From Perkinsus olseni (lineage: Eukaryota; Perkinsozoa; Perkinsida): DNA of 64,000 nucleotides. The stretch spans positions 1 to 64,000 of the forward strand of contig JABANN010000020.1 in NCBI GenBank assembly GCA_013115125.1, in the 5' to 3' direction. A model generated the notes under the pieces. It ran no database searches. It was not told the origin of the DNA and saw nothing but the letters and a program-made list of their open reading frames with translations. A program made the translations under genes and the position numbers. Shown one piece after another: positions 36,623 through 47,555 of this stretch. How positions within the stretch are numbered: the stretch's first letter is position 1; every line of letters starts with the position of its first letter.

Positions 36623-37262
36623 ATGTCAGACTCCTACTACGACAGCGATCTAGTATGCGAGTACTGTTCGACCAACTTCGACCTTCAGAATCATGTCCCA
36701 AAGGTGAGAATCTTCGCAGTGCGTAGCTGTTGCTGCGAGGGCCAATGATGTCTATTCCTCCTCTCAGCTCCTCGGTGTATGCGGCCACAACCTCTGCGCT
36801 GAGTGTATCGCCTCCTTGGGCGAGACCCGAGGCATCGGCCGCTTCATGTGCCCCTTCTGTCGTCAGCCCCACCGGCCTGGCGAGATCTCGGTCAATCCTG
36901 CCATACTCGACCTGCTTCGCTCCGCCGCTGTTGGTGTACTTGGCAATTCCTCGTCCTCCCAAGGCGTTGGCGGTAGCACTACCACAGACGGGGACCCCGC
37001 CTCTTGCCTCACTGCAAGCGAGGACGACTGCGATGCCCGCAGTGAGACCTTTGATGAGGACGCTAGCTGGAACTACAAGTGGTACGAAGAACGGGGCAAG
37101 TGGTGGTTCTGTGACTACAGCAAGGACCGCCGATGGCACTACTTCGGCAGGTGGACTTATGGTGATGCTGGTGCTGAGCAGGGCTGGAAGGACTGGGATG
37201 AGTGGAGACAGTGGAAGGATGACTCCGGCCAGTGCCCTCCTCCTCAGAATGCCTCCCAGTGA
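36623..37262 (+). CDS. RING-finger protein (putative E3 ubiquitin ligase)
   Basis: Two exons (36623-36703 and 36768-37262, 64-nt intron) encode 191 residues. The RING lies at the extreme N-terminus: CEYC, then CGHNLCAEC, then CPFC, giving the C-x2-C...C-x-H-x2-C-x2-C...C-x2-C pattern with a loop containing GETRGIGRF. The intron splits the RING between the first and second Cys pairs. After a Ser/Gly/Asp-rich linker, the C-terminal third is remarkably rich in Trp, Tyr and Asp (WNYKWYEERGKWWFCDYSKD, WRQWKDD) with no domain I can name. A role in ubiquitin transfer is inferred from the RING. The substrate is unknown. Confidence 0.78.
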
Positions 37263-37584
37263 TACAGTTCCACCACCATTCCCTGCTGCTGCCGGTACAT
37301 GCTTGACCAATTAGATGTTCTCATCTCCCTACTGCCGTCCTCCTCGTGCCACAGGACTCCACCGTTCAGTGTACAGTAAAAGCTATCTTGTCCAATGCAG
37401 CAGCAGCAGCAGCCACTAGTTGTATTATTATTATTCCCAGAATGACCACCACCGTTTACCCTTGGTCCATCGTTCACCTCGCAAGCTGCCATCCCCATAG
37501 TAGTTGCGTTCAGTCGTCACATAGCTGGGCATCCTTCTCCGGCTGAGTCAATTCTTTTTCTTCGCCGCCACCGCTGCCGGGAGG
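37263..37584. other. Intergenic
   Basis: This is a spacer between the RING gene and the long low-complexity gene. It holds a short CAG run near 37400 and nothing else that can be supported. Confidence 0.35.
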
Positions 37585-40500
37585 ATGTCTACTACCACTG
37601 GCATGCAGGTCCCCACCGCCCTCTGGGCCTGTGATCTTCGACTGGCTTCTGCAGGTCCGAAAACAGCTGCGGAATACAATACGGCGGCCCTCCATTGATA
37701 GTAAAGATCAGGGCGCCAACTCAGGGGAGCGCAGTGATAGCCCCAAATCGCTATCTAAGGGAGATGGGAAGAGGGTGAGAAAAGCACAGAGAAGGAGGGG
37801 GGTGAGCATCCCTCAGTCCTCGGCTGGAGGGACGATGACTGCTGGGGTTCGGAGTCCGAGGACCCTGGCTGCTATAGCCAAGTCCCTTGCCACTGCATCC
37901 GCTGGAAAGGTGGGGGTGTAGTTACAGCTGCTTGCTACGAAGAGATTCTTTAGGTGCCGCCCCCTGGTGAGCTTTTCAAGCTTTCGGGTAAGCTAGAGAA
38001 CACAGCGAGGCAGGCAGCTGCCCAGGCCCAGCTTCGGAGTGGGCCCGGCAGACGAGGATCCCGCAGAAGGTCGTCTGCGGGGAGTGGGGACAGGCCGATG
38101 GCAGTGGCAGCCCACGTACCGAGGCATACAGCGAACGCTGCCCTTCAGCGGCAGCGAAGGGAGAAGGAGTTGGAGCGTAGGCAGAGGGGCATCAAGGATT
38201 GCCAGGGACCGGTTGTTCTCAGAGGCGGCCCAAGCCAGACAGCTGAGGCAGGCTATTCTGGCCGAGAGACCGCTGCATATGGGAGCAGGCTCTCGCACGC
38301 TACCCGCGTCCCTGGGTGGAGCTCCCAAGGCAGCAGCAGCAGCAGCAGCAGCAGCTGATGGCAAGGGGGCCCGACATCACAGACCATCCCTTGCAGCTAC
38401 TTCTAGAGACACCCTCACCCAGGTCTACGGTGGGCGGGACGGTCGTAGAAGGCCGGCTTCGAATGGAGGGAGTCGGAGGTGCAGCCGGAGTCTGCCGCCC
38501 CCTAAGGGGAGATCGACCCCGCCCAGCTCGGCTACAAAGAGGCCGGACGGAAGGTGCACTCCCTTCAGCGAGGGCTGCGTCTCTCCCCGAGACGACCTCG
38601 AAGTACCTCAGCCGCTGCCTCGAAAACGCAAGGAGCCGACGAAGCGGACGAGAAGGCCAGGGGTAGCCACTCGAGACAGGGAGAGGTCCCCTCTGCGGAA
38701 GAGGCTACGGCGAAAGACGCTCGACAAAGCCGCCAAATTGAGACGGACGTTGGTCACGACTCGGAGTCAGACGGTGTTGCAGGAGGAGGAGGAGGAGGAG
38801 GAGGAGGGCGAGACTCCAGTGAGGACTAGCCCGACGACGATCAGTGGCAGTGTGGGGACTGGGGGGTCTTCAGCAGGTAGGAGAATTGCTAGGGCTACTG
38901 GGAGGGTACTCCACTCAGGTAGTACCCACCAGTACGGCAGCCATACAGCTTGCAGCAGCAGCAGCAGCGGCAGCGGCAGTGGTAATGGGGCGGGTGGCCC
39001 TTCAGGCGAGCCCTGTGAAGAGGAGCTGTCACCCTTGATAACGTCTATATCGGTGTCCACGCCTCTGATGAAGGAAGACCCGGCCCTGCGACGCTCTAAG
39101 CGGACCGTAGCGACCAATACCTCCCCTCCCCGCAAGAGGCCCTCACCTCCCACCTCACTTCAAGAAGAGCTTCCTAACCCAGTATCAGCAGCCCAAAGTG
39201 AAGTCAGCAGCAGCCTTCGGGATGCCGCCCGAGCCCATGGACTCACCATAACCAACCTGGGCGGGCTCCCGGATAACTCCCTACAGCAGAACTCCTCAAC
39301 CTCTCCTCTGCACTGGAGCCAGGCCTCGGAGGAGTTCCTCGGCACTTTCTGCAGCGCTCATGGCCTTACTCTGGTCAACATCGCCCAAAGCTTCCCCTCA
39401 CCGACCTCTTCTGAGACCCTCTACTCGTCCCTGCCTGCCACCACACTTCCTGCTACTGCCGCAGCACCCGCGTGGCAGCAACCGCAGAACACTGAGAAGC
39501 CCCTGCGGTACCCCCGTCCAGAGCCAGACACCAGCCCGCAGGATGTTGTTGTGGTCGATCGAACGGCTGCTTCGGTGACTCCAGGCCCCGGGGAGGAGGA
39601 GGTGTCAGATGACCTCGAGGGCTTCTTGAGAGGAACCTCTTCGGCGCAGCGGTCGCCGCTGCCCTCAGCCGCAAAGCCCTGGACTAGGTCCCGGGTTCTA
39701 CCCCAACGGTATGCATTTGATGGACCCGGCCGCTCCAGGAACGCCTCTATGGGCGATCACCGCGGGTCTGTCCGTGGGCACACGACCTCAGCCGACAGCA
39801 GGGGTGTGGCTAAGGAGCAGGACGACGATGATATAGCGGCGGACGTGGATGATGGTATGAGGATTATCGACATCGTCACCAACATGCGGAGTAGTCTGCT
39901 GCCGCCCAGCGGAGTGGGGCTTGGACATTCTTTCTCAGGTATTACCTCTGGAGACCATCACCGCCACGGCGCCAATTCACCGCCGCCGCCCTCTGCTACA
40001 GTATCGGTCCAGGCTAACCTAGACGTACCGTCACTACCTGAGCCCCCCACTATAATGTCGACTGGGGTGGCGAGTACAGCTGATAGTGGAGGCGGGCTCA
40101 TGCTGGTGGACTTCAACACCCAGAGGCGGCCTCCCATTAGGATCTCGAGCCCGTCGCATAGTCACAGTGCTGGGCCACGACAAGTGATACACCGTGTTAG
40201 GTGTTAGGTGTGCAATTTCGTGGCGCGTGACGCAGGTCATGGGCGCATCATCATCCACTGCGGGAGAGACCTCTGATATCCTCCCTGAATCCCTCTACGA
40301 CAGTATTGGCATCAGTCACATCAGCAGTGATGACGATGGGGACGCCACTGAGGAGCAGCAGCCCTCACCCACCGGCGCTGCCTTAACACAGTGTGATGAG
40401 CTCGAGGTAGGAGGGAGGGTAGGGCTACTCACAGGGGATAGCCTTCAGGACATCTACACGAAGGCGGAGCCAGTGTACAGCACCAGCGGCAGTAGTCTAC

Positions 40501-43500
40501 CTACGGGTACGGCTACGCCCTCATTGCCGAGTGGAACAGCCTCTCCATCTACCGAGAAGGAAGAAGAAGGTTACCACTGGCCCCTGCTCAGTGGTGTGAA
40601 AGAATCGGCCTCAGGCTTCGGTCTATCCCAGGGTGGCTTCCAAGGACTTCGGGCTGAGGACCTGAGCCATCAAGCTCAATTGGCGGTAGCTCCACACCCT
40701 CAGTCAATGTCCAACGCCTCGCTACTTCAGCTGGACCACATGGACCGGACGGACGAGCTCATCAGGCTTGCGGACTGTGCCGATCTGCAGCGACGTCATC
40801 ATAAGGGGGTCCTACAACAGGTTATTGTGTTCCCGTGGATAGAGAGCCTCCACCGATGGGGATGTAGCAGGTTGGCGACGCCCTGGCGGCTGAGGAGCGT
40901 CACAGTCAGCGCCTCGCCCGTGCACAGCAGCTCTTCCGAGAGATGGAGGGGCCTGGTGATGGTGGCAACAGCGGCCGTGATGGTACGGCCCAGACGGACA
41001 GTCACGCTAGGCCAGAAGGGCCCTTGCGCGAGGGAGAAGAAGGAGCCCCTATTCCGATGGGGGTTCAGACGATAACACCGTGGGAGGCCACGGTGGGTGT
41101 TGCCTTCACCTCTGGTCGTCGTGCAGCGGTCCCTCAGGCACCCTCGGTTGAGGCTATCGGCCTCCAGACTGAAGTGGGAAGACTGGAGATGGAAATCGAC
41201 TCGGAACACTCCCTGGCAGCCACCGATGCTCTAGACCAAGCCGTAGAGCGCACTCCTGCCTTGCTTCGCCACGGCCGCCTGGGCAGTTACGCGGAGGGGG
41301 CTCCTTCCAGGGACCGTTGCCGAGCCTGAGCTATCCGATGTGGACCCAGACAGAGGCACCCAGTCGAGGAGTAGACCAGGTACCGCCGTAAAGCCTCGTC
41401 CCTCGTGCCCTGGCTTATCCCCATAGTCAGGCGGTGCAGCCAACGCCTAGTGTGTCCTCAAGCAGATCTAATGCGCGATGGGATGGTAGCAGGAGGAGCG
41501 AAGGAGGTGCTGACCACGACGTCGGCCTGCCTAGGTGCCACGGGTATGGGTGATGTAGGTTCCCCGAGGGTCCTTGCTAGCAGTAGCAGCCCCTCTAGTC
41601 GTACCTACTCTATGGTGGGCTTCGAGGACGAGGAGGCTACGGCGTCCGAGGTCTCCATGGTCCAGCCCGGATCTGCGGTTACCTCATCCTTCCACTCCGA
41701 TATATCCCTCCCCTTCGCGACACCATTCAGCGACTGGAGGTCGGCCTCGACGGGCAGAGGCCCAGGGTCCGACCCAGAGGAGGCCAGCATCCTGAGCGCT
41801 AGTGCAGCACTAGAAGGGCACCTAAACCTCACCTACAGGAACCTGAGGACTGAGCGCTCCCATCATGGCGGTGCCGAGGCCAGCGAGGCGGTGAGGATTT
41901 CGCTCGTCTCGGTAGGATCGCCAGTGTGATGGCTGTTACTATTCAGGCGCTACGGTCCAGCCATACCTCGTTGTACGAGTCCAGGCTGAGCAACAGCCCC
42001 TCCTCTGCTGCGTCCATTCTGACTGAGCTCACTATTGATGGCCGCCACAACGTGAGTGTGGAGGAGGTCAGCGGTGCCTTGGCCCGGAGGAGGAAGAAGG
42101 CCGAGGAGGATGTCGAGGAGCGTATCAGGAGCAGCAAGGAGAAGATGGCTGCTGGCAAGGAGAGGGATATCCCTTCGCCGCAGAAGAGGCGTCGGGAGCG
42201 TCGTCGGGTTCGTCATGATCGATATTGTTGCCGGGTGGGTCACGCGTAGGCCCTCAGGCAGCCGAAGATAGGAAGCGGAGACAGCGAGGGGCGAAGGTGG
42301 ACTCCGCTAGGCTATCTTTGGAGAGGCTGAGTGGAGGAGGCCAGAGGGATTCCCGAGAGTCCAGTGGATCGAGTACAGACTCCCTGTCGATTATCATCAG
42401 AGGTAGGGAAGCCTTCCATTGGTTCTCTGCTTCCACGTTGCCCGCACAGATGCCGAGAGACGGCTCCTATCGCAGCAGCAGAGGCTCAGGTCGAAGAACG
42501 AGGCCGCTGCTAAGGATGCTAAGGCAACCGAGGAGGCTCTGAGGGATAACGAAGCCAAACTTAGGAAGGTTGGGTACTTGAAGGAGCTGAAAAGAGAGGT
42601 GTGTAGGCCAGTTGGCCAGCCCAGTGGAAGGCGGGATTAATTTACAGATTGCTGATGCACGACGGGAGAGCGAGGGGCCGTTTGATATAGCACAACCCTT
42701 CGAGCAGGCGGAGCGGAGCCCAGCCGGGGCCACCGCAGCGTGGGCGTTGTCATCTCTGGGCATCCGGTCCTTAGGGGAGCTTCTCAGGATCCCCGAGACT
42801 CTCTCGGCCGACGAGGAAGCCTCTGCTGGGGCCACAGACGCCATAACGGGGTCTCCCGAGGTGGTAGGTGGGGGAGCTAAGGGGACCAAGTCCACAGGAG
42901 ATCAGGATTCTCAGGCATCGAGAGCGGACACTGGCGAGGAGGCAATTGAGGAAGTGCCGTCGGCGGGGCTGCTGCCTGGGGTCGATGATGATGAGGAGGC
43001 CCTTGCTGGTACCGATGACGACAGGAAGGTGGGCTTCATTTGGAGTGATGCTTCCACGAGGAAGGGCTTTCGGTTCAGTCCGTGTCCTCCACTCAACAGA
43101 GGATCCACGCTGTGGAGGTTCAGAACGAAGACGACAGTCATAGCAAGCTTGAAGGTGCCGTCAGAACGAGGCCTGCCCCAATCATGTCTATCAGGACTTC
43201 TTCCCTTCTCAGCGGTCGGCACGACGCTGGCCCGACCTGAACTGCCCTCTGCTAGCAGCCCGGATACTCTATTGAGAACCCCTGATAGCGATAGAGGAGC
43301 TGACTACCTGGAAGTAGGGCAGCTATAGCCTCCCAGTGGGGACTATCCGTGCGCAGGAGGAGCCTTCGCACGATCTCTCGGACTCTGCGGTTCTGATTGC
43401 GGACCCAGTGGAAGCGGCCAAGGCAGTCGCGGAGGCGAAGGTCCCGTCTGTCCGGAAGGTAAGGCGTTGACCCTTTCCTGCGTGAAGATCTCTCGACAGG

Positions 43501-44884
43501 AAGCCTCTACCGGCGGTGCCGGTCAAGGCAGCGGCGGCCACCGTGAATACGAGTCGTCCTCGGAACAGTTCCTGGAGGTGGCCCGGTTTGAGGCCAAGTC
43601 TCCGGTTGTGACGAAGGAGAGCGCGGAGGATCTCGAGATCGACAAGATGGAGGTGGAGACGGCTCCGACCGTTCGGGTTTTAGACTGAGTTGGCCAGGTG
43701 GTTGAGGAAGCTCCCGTACAGAGCCCCGAGCTGGTTACTGTATTAACGAGGCCACCGACTACCGCCAGCAGCAGCAGTAGAGGCTCGTCGTCGGCCCACA
43801 GGGTAGAGGGGGAACTGACAGCTGGTAGCAGTAGTAGCGCTAGCAGTATATCTACTGATGTGCCTTCGACGTCACCTTCAGACTCCGTTTCGCCTATCCC
43901 CAACAGCGACGCCTTGTTAGGATGGGCCCGCGGCTTGCCCAAAGCTGAGCATGATCAGTGCATCGAACACGTCACCGAGCACGTAACCAAGCGCCCCTTC
44001 CTTATGCCTGTCCATAAGCTGAAGATTTCTATACAGTAATATGCTATTGAGCGATACCTCAGGTACTCGAGTCCCTGCTGGACGATAGAGCTCTCGAAAG
44101 GAAGATTCTCTCCACCCTCGCTCGAGGCGATAGCCCGGTGGAGAATGGTGCCACTGAAGACGCCTGTAGGAAGCTGCACGAGGAGCGGCTTGCCAGCTCG
44201 AAGGCTGCCGCTGCTGCTGTGGTCGAAGAGGCGCAGAAGAAGTGAGCCAGTGCCCGAGTAATCGGCCGCTGGACTTCCGCTAATGCAGGTTTAGCGGCAC
44301 TGCGGAGATGGCAGATTCAGTGGCCATTGAGGGAGGCCTCACCGACGTTGCCCTACCAGCTGAGATGCAGTCCAAGGTCGTGTCGGAAGGGGAGCTGTTA
44401 CGTCATGGTTGCGCTTCCTCAGATGCCTACCCTCTCTGGTTACACCTGCCGGCTTCTATGGGAATCTTGCATCGAGCTAGCTCAGCAGCCGTCCGAGGCA
44501 CATCGGACGTGTGCCCTCTGGAGCAAACGCTTCCCTGGCACGAAGTCCCCGCTGACTCCCTTCGTCGCTGTCATGAACTCATGGACTTCAATTCAGCAAC
44601 AATTAAACCAGATACTCGAGATAAACTCCGACTTGCGCATGCGTGCAGAGACTGGTTTGCACCACTCGGAGGTGCAGCAGGCAGAAGAGCGGCGGGTTGA
44701 CGAGATGGCGATGAGGGCAGTTTCTGGTATTGCCATAACTGGTGTTACGGCCCTCTTCGACTGGAGGCAGCGGAGGAGTATACGATCGAGGATCTTAGAG
44801 GATGTGGACGAGCAAGTGTTCGGAGCGCTGGTGGAGGACTTCGCTTTAGAACTTAGAGATGAGTACGAGGAGGGTGGGGGATGA
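37585..44884 (+). CDS. Very long low-complexity, largely disordered protein
   Basis: The probable start MSTTTGMQ is joined by a 46-nt intron to VRKQLRNTIRRPSIDSKDQG. Another 46-nt intron (about 38178-38223) joins KELE to QAAQARQLRQAILAERP. A single long exon then runs to about 40200. Introns follow roughly every 300-900 nt to a last exon ending LVEDFALELRDEYEEGGG at 44884. The protein is Ser/Pro/Arg/Gly-rich, with homopolymer runs of Ala, Glu and Ser encoded by trinucleotide repeats. It has basic patches (RKRLRRKTLDKAAKLRR) and two similar AHGLTxxNxxxxxP segments near 39232 and 39355. The C-terminus is helical and acidic. This style fits large scaffold, centrosomal or nuclear proteins, but I recognise no family. 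Some of the exon joins after 40200 are not closed, so two genes are possible. Confidence 0.5.
38331..38355 (+). repeat. (CAG)n microsatellite within coding sequence
   Basis: About eight CAG units lie in the long low-complexity gene and encode a poly-Ala tract in the inferred frame. Other frames would give poly-Ser or poly-Gln. A related GCA/GGC run lies at 38952-38978. Confidence 0.9.
38781..38806 (+). repeat. (AGG)n microsatellite encoding poly-Glu
   Basis: Eight or more AGG/GAG units are read in frame as an acidic poly-Glu run followed by GETP in the long low-complexity protein. Confidence 0.9.
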
Positions 44885-45747
44885 TTGCAAGCTTGTAATA
44901 ATGTTCAACGTCTGATGATTTCGATGAGTAGTGTTGTGGAATAGTATGGAATAAGATTAAGGTAGAGGGGGTGAGGGGAGTTACGGCCTACGCGAACATC
45001 TCATGGTGGCTGTGGGGGTTCGAAAGGATGAGCTCAAAATGTCGTCTGAGGATGAGATTGAAGAGAGCACACCCTTAGGCTTCTCTCGACCACTCGGCCG
45101 CCAGCTTCCGGAAATGTGGATCGTCCGTCGGCAGGAGTATCTTCGGAACCATGATGCTACGCTGCGTGAAGGAACGGCATGCCTGATATCTTCTCTTGGG
45201 CGTGCTGAGGCGGTAGGCGGATGACCCTCACGAGTGATATCGGAATGAGTGAATATTATAACTCTCTAGCACAACAGCAGTAGACGAATACGCTATTAAT
45301 AATCTTGGGGGTCCGTCATCCACATCAGCAACATGAGAATGGTCAGGTGAAACCAGTGGCTTGTTATCGACTCGACCGGCGTCATCTTCCCCCATGAGCT
45401 GCGAAGATCTTATGCTTTTGATCACTCACCAGCACTGCGTTTTCTCTTGAACTCATTCCTGTGTGTCTGTGTTGAGATTCCACGCAACCCAGCCCAATCA
45501 CGACCGCCATGCAGTCTTCAGACGGGCAAACGAACAGCCAGCTGGTGAATTATTCCTGATTGACATAAGCTCACTTCTGTCTCTTCTACCAAATACGAAA
45601 TGTACTGCTCGAATGCGCTGTCTCTGAAGCGTCATATACCGATAGCCACTATCAGCGGTGACAATGGCACATCCGTTTGGTGAACTTAATATCTCCAACT
45701 CGACAACTTCTCCGATCAACATCAACATCATGACCAAACACGACCCA
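44885..45747. other. Convergent intergenic region
   Basis: This is the 863-nt space between the 3' ends of the long low-complexity gene (plus) and the secreted-protein gene (minus). A minus-strand open frame near 45500-45760 has a hydrophobic start but no other support. No RNA gene was found. Confidence 0.4.
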
Positions 45748-46678
45748 CTACTTCCTTGCCTCATAATCTTCTAATCTATATTTAATCGGCTCGATTCGCC
45801 CTCCATTTCTGCGCATCAGCTCTCGAGCTCGAGGCACCTTAACGGTGAGGTACTTCTTTATCCAGCCCAATCCCTTGCTGTATCCTTCTGGAGGGTCCGA
45901 TTCGATTATTTTCATGAGTTCAGAACATTTGCTTTCGGTCATCCCGCCTGATGCGAACGCTTGCATGATTGTCTCTTCCAGATGCACCAAAGGCATGACT
46001 TCGAAGAATACGCTCTTCACTAGCTCGGGTCTTCTCTCCATCTTTCCAATCATCCCATCCCACATGACATGGTAGTGACTTTGCCTCGTCTCGCTATCCG
46101 CCACTCTGACACAAGAGTAGACTCACACGGGCTGATTATCTCGGATCTCACCGGTATACGATTCCCATTGTTTGTGGATCCTGGTCCTCCAATCTTACCG
46201 TGCACATGCCTTCAAATTGAGCCACGATTAATACGCCGTCCGAAGTATCAGCTCGACAGAAGTACGGCGAATTTCTTATCTACAAGAGCAACAAGCACCA
46301 GCAAAAAATGTTGTCCACGATACAGGTAACCTTGTACACGAAACTTACACGTTGTATGGACCCCCACGGCTCCCCCTCAACCACCAATGAACCTTTCTTC
46401 GGGCCATTCTCACTTCTTTCCTCACCCTTCTGTTCACCCTTCTGTTCACCCTTCTGTTCACCCTTCTGTTCACCCTTCTGTTTACCCTTCTGTTTACCCT
46501 TCTGTTCACCCTTCCCTGCATCCTTCCCTGCACCCATCCCCGCACCCTTCGCCGAACTCTTCCCCGAACCCTTCCCCGAACCCTTCCTCGAACCCTTACC
46601 TGTACGTTTTCTCGCGCCCTTTCCCGCAGTAAGAACGAGAAGGGTCAGTAGGAGGACGAACCGAGCAAAGGCTGCCAT
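45748..46678 (-). CDS. Secreted protein with Lys/Gly/Gln/Glu tandem repeats, function unknown
   Basis: Three exons close to 277 residues: 46678-46331, 46279-46152 and 46105-45748. It begins with a clear signal peptide ([21 protein letters not shown]). A highly basic region of [14 protein letters not shown] repeats follows, then a near-perfect KGEQ/KGKQ four-residue repeat (about seven units). The rest is a compact, repeat-free part. It starts [11 protein letters not shown], continues [19 protein letters not shown] and [23 protein letters not shown], and ends RLEDYEARK. With no second membrane segment, I infer secretion. I do not recognise the globular part. The first intron uses a weak GTTACC donor, but phases close exactly. 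In parasitic alveolates, signal peptide plus repetitive linker plus unique domain is a common layout for secreted effectors. That role is speculation here. Confidence 0.78.
46423..46506. repeat. 12-bp tandem repeat (seven units)
   Basis: Seven copies of CACCCTTCTGTT, two of them beginning TACC, sit head to tail. On the minus strand they encode the KGEQ/KGKQ repeat of the secreted protein. Degenerate 12-bp units continue to about 46600. Confidence 0.95.
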
Positions 46679-47222
46679 TAAAAAAAGACGCTCGAGTGCT
46701 GAAGGGAAAGTCGATGGAGCATTCCAGTAGATTGGTGATAACGACACGAATGTGCCATGCTAAGCAAAAGATGCCGAGCTAAGGTGGCAATCATGACCTT
46801 AGCGTAGCTCACTGCTACATAGGCCACACCTCAAGCGAGCATCGTGTGCGTGCCCATACTCGCGCGTGTTGGAGCTGCCGCGGCGGCTGGCCCCAACATT
46901 TCCCTAGATGCAACTCCGCCCCATCGGTCTGAGTGGGTGCCGGAGCCACACCGCTTATGTTGAAGGACTGAGTGTCCAGTAGAAGATTTGAGCTAGCATG
47001 AGCTATGGAGAGACGGCACACGGGCAACTCACAATGAGCTATGGAGAGACGGCACACGGGCAACTCACAAACCACCTGTCTCGTCTCATGATACCAGCGC
47101 ACGCCCCTGCTTAAGCAGCTTGCTAAGCTCGCGACCTAGAGGCTTATGTATGTAGCGGAGAGGGGCTCATGAGTACTCCCAAAGTAGCCAGTTGGAGGCT
47201 TATGGAATGCCATAGCGTCCCG
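46679..47222. other. Intergenic upstream of the secreted-protein gene
   Basis: This holds the 5' region of the secreted-protein gene and a 36-bp tandem duplication. No other gene is supported. Confidence 0.4.
46998..47069. repeat. 36-bp perfect tandem duplication
   Basis: Two identical 36-bp units that start ATGAGCTATGGAGAGACGGC lie head to tail at 46998-47033 and 47034-47069. Confidence 0.95.
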
Positions 47223-47248
47223 CTAAGAGTGTGTATGACAGGCGCCCG

Positions 47249-47509
47249 TTAACGGCCGAAGAAGCGGGGCAGCGATTTGCCAATGGTGATGATGCTGTTG
47301 CAAGAGAATAACGCGCTTCTCAGCAAGCTCCCAATAGTGACGAACACAACATTTCCAGGCATTCCCGTTCTCGCCACGGAATTGCCGACTACCAGCATCA
47401 GCGATCCACCAGCCTGATGAAACCACAGAAATCCTGGTAAAGGATAGCGTACGTTGTAATGATGCAGAGAAGCGTATACAAACAACAAGAACAACAACAA
47501 TGTTATCAT
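47249..47509 (-). CDS. Possible small hydrophobic protein (86 aa), weak
   Basis: An ATG-started frame begins MITLLLFLLFVYASL, signal-peptide-like, and continues with further hydrophobic stretches (SLMLVVGNSV, NVVFVTIGSLL). It lies just downstream of the polytopic membrane gene on the same strand. There is no domain, no splice evidence and no paralogue in the window. It may equally be 3' untranslated sequence. Confidence 0.2.
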   Translation of the reverse strand: MITLLLFLLFVYASLHHYNVRYPLPGFLWFHQAGGSLMLVVGNSVARTGMPGNVVFVTIGSLLRSALFSCNSIITIGKSLPRFFGR

Positions 47510-47555
47510 CTTCGTGTAGGCGAGCAGGGAGGAGGAGGACCATCACATCAACCGA

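Noticed and set aside
36402-37310. 302-codon minus-strand open frame over the RING gene
   Set aside because: It is antisense to a gene with a clear RING motif and intron. It has no domain and is a compositional shadow.
46387-46730. Plus-strand repeat proteins over the 12-bp repeat (His/Pro/Ser-rich and Phe/Cys-rich frames)
   Set aside because: They are shadows of the minus-strand signal-peptide gene, which has closed splice phases and continues into non-repetitive coding exons.
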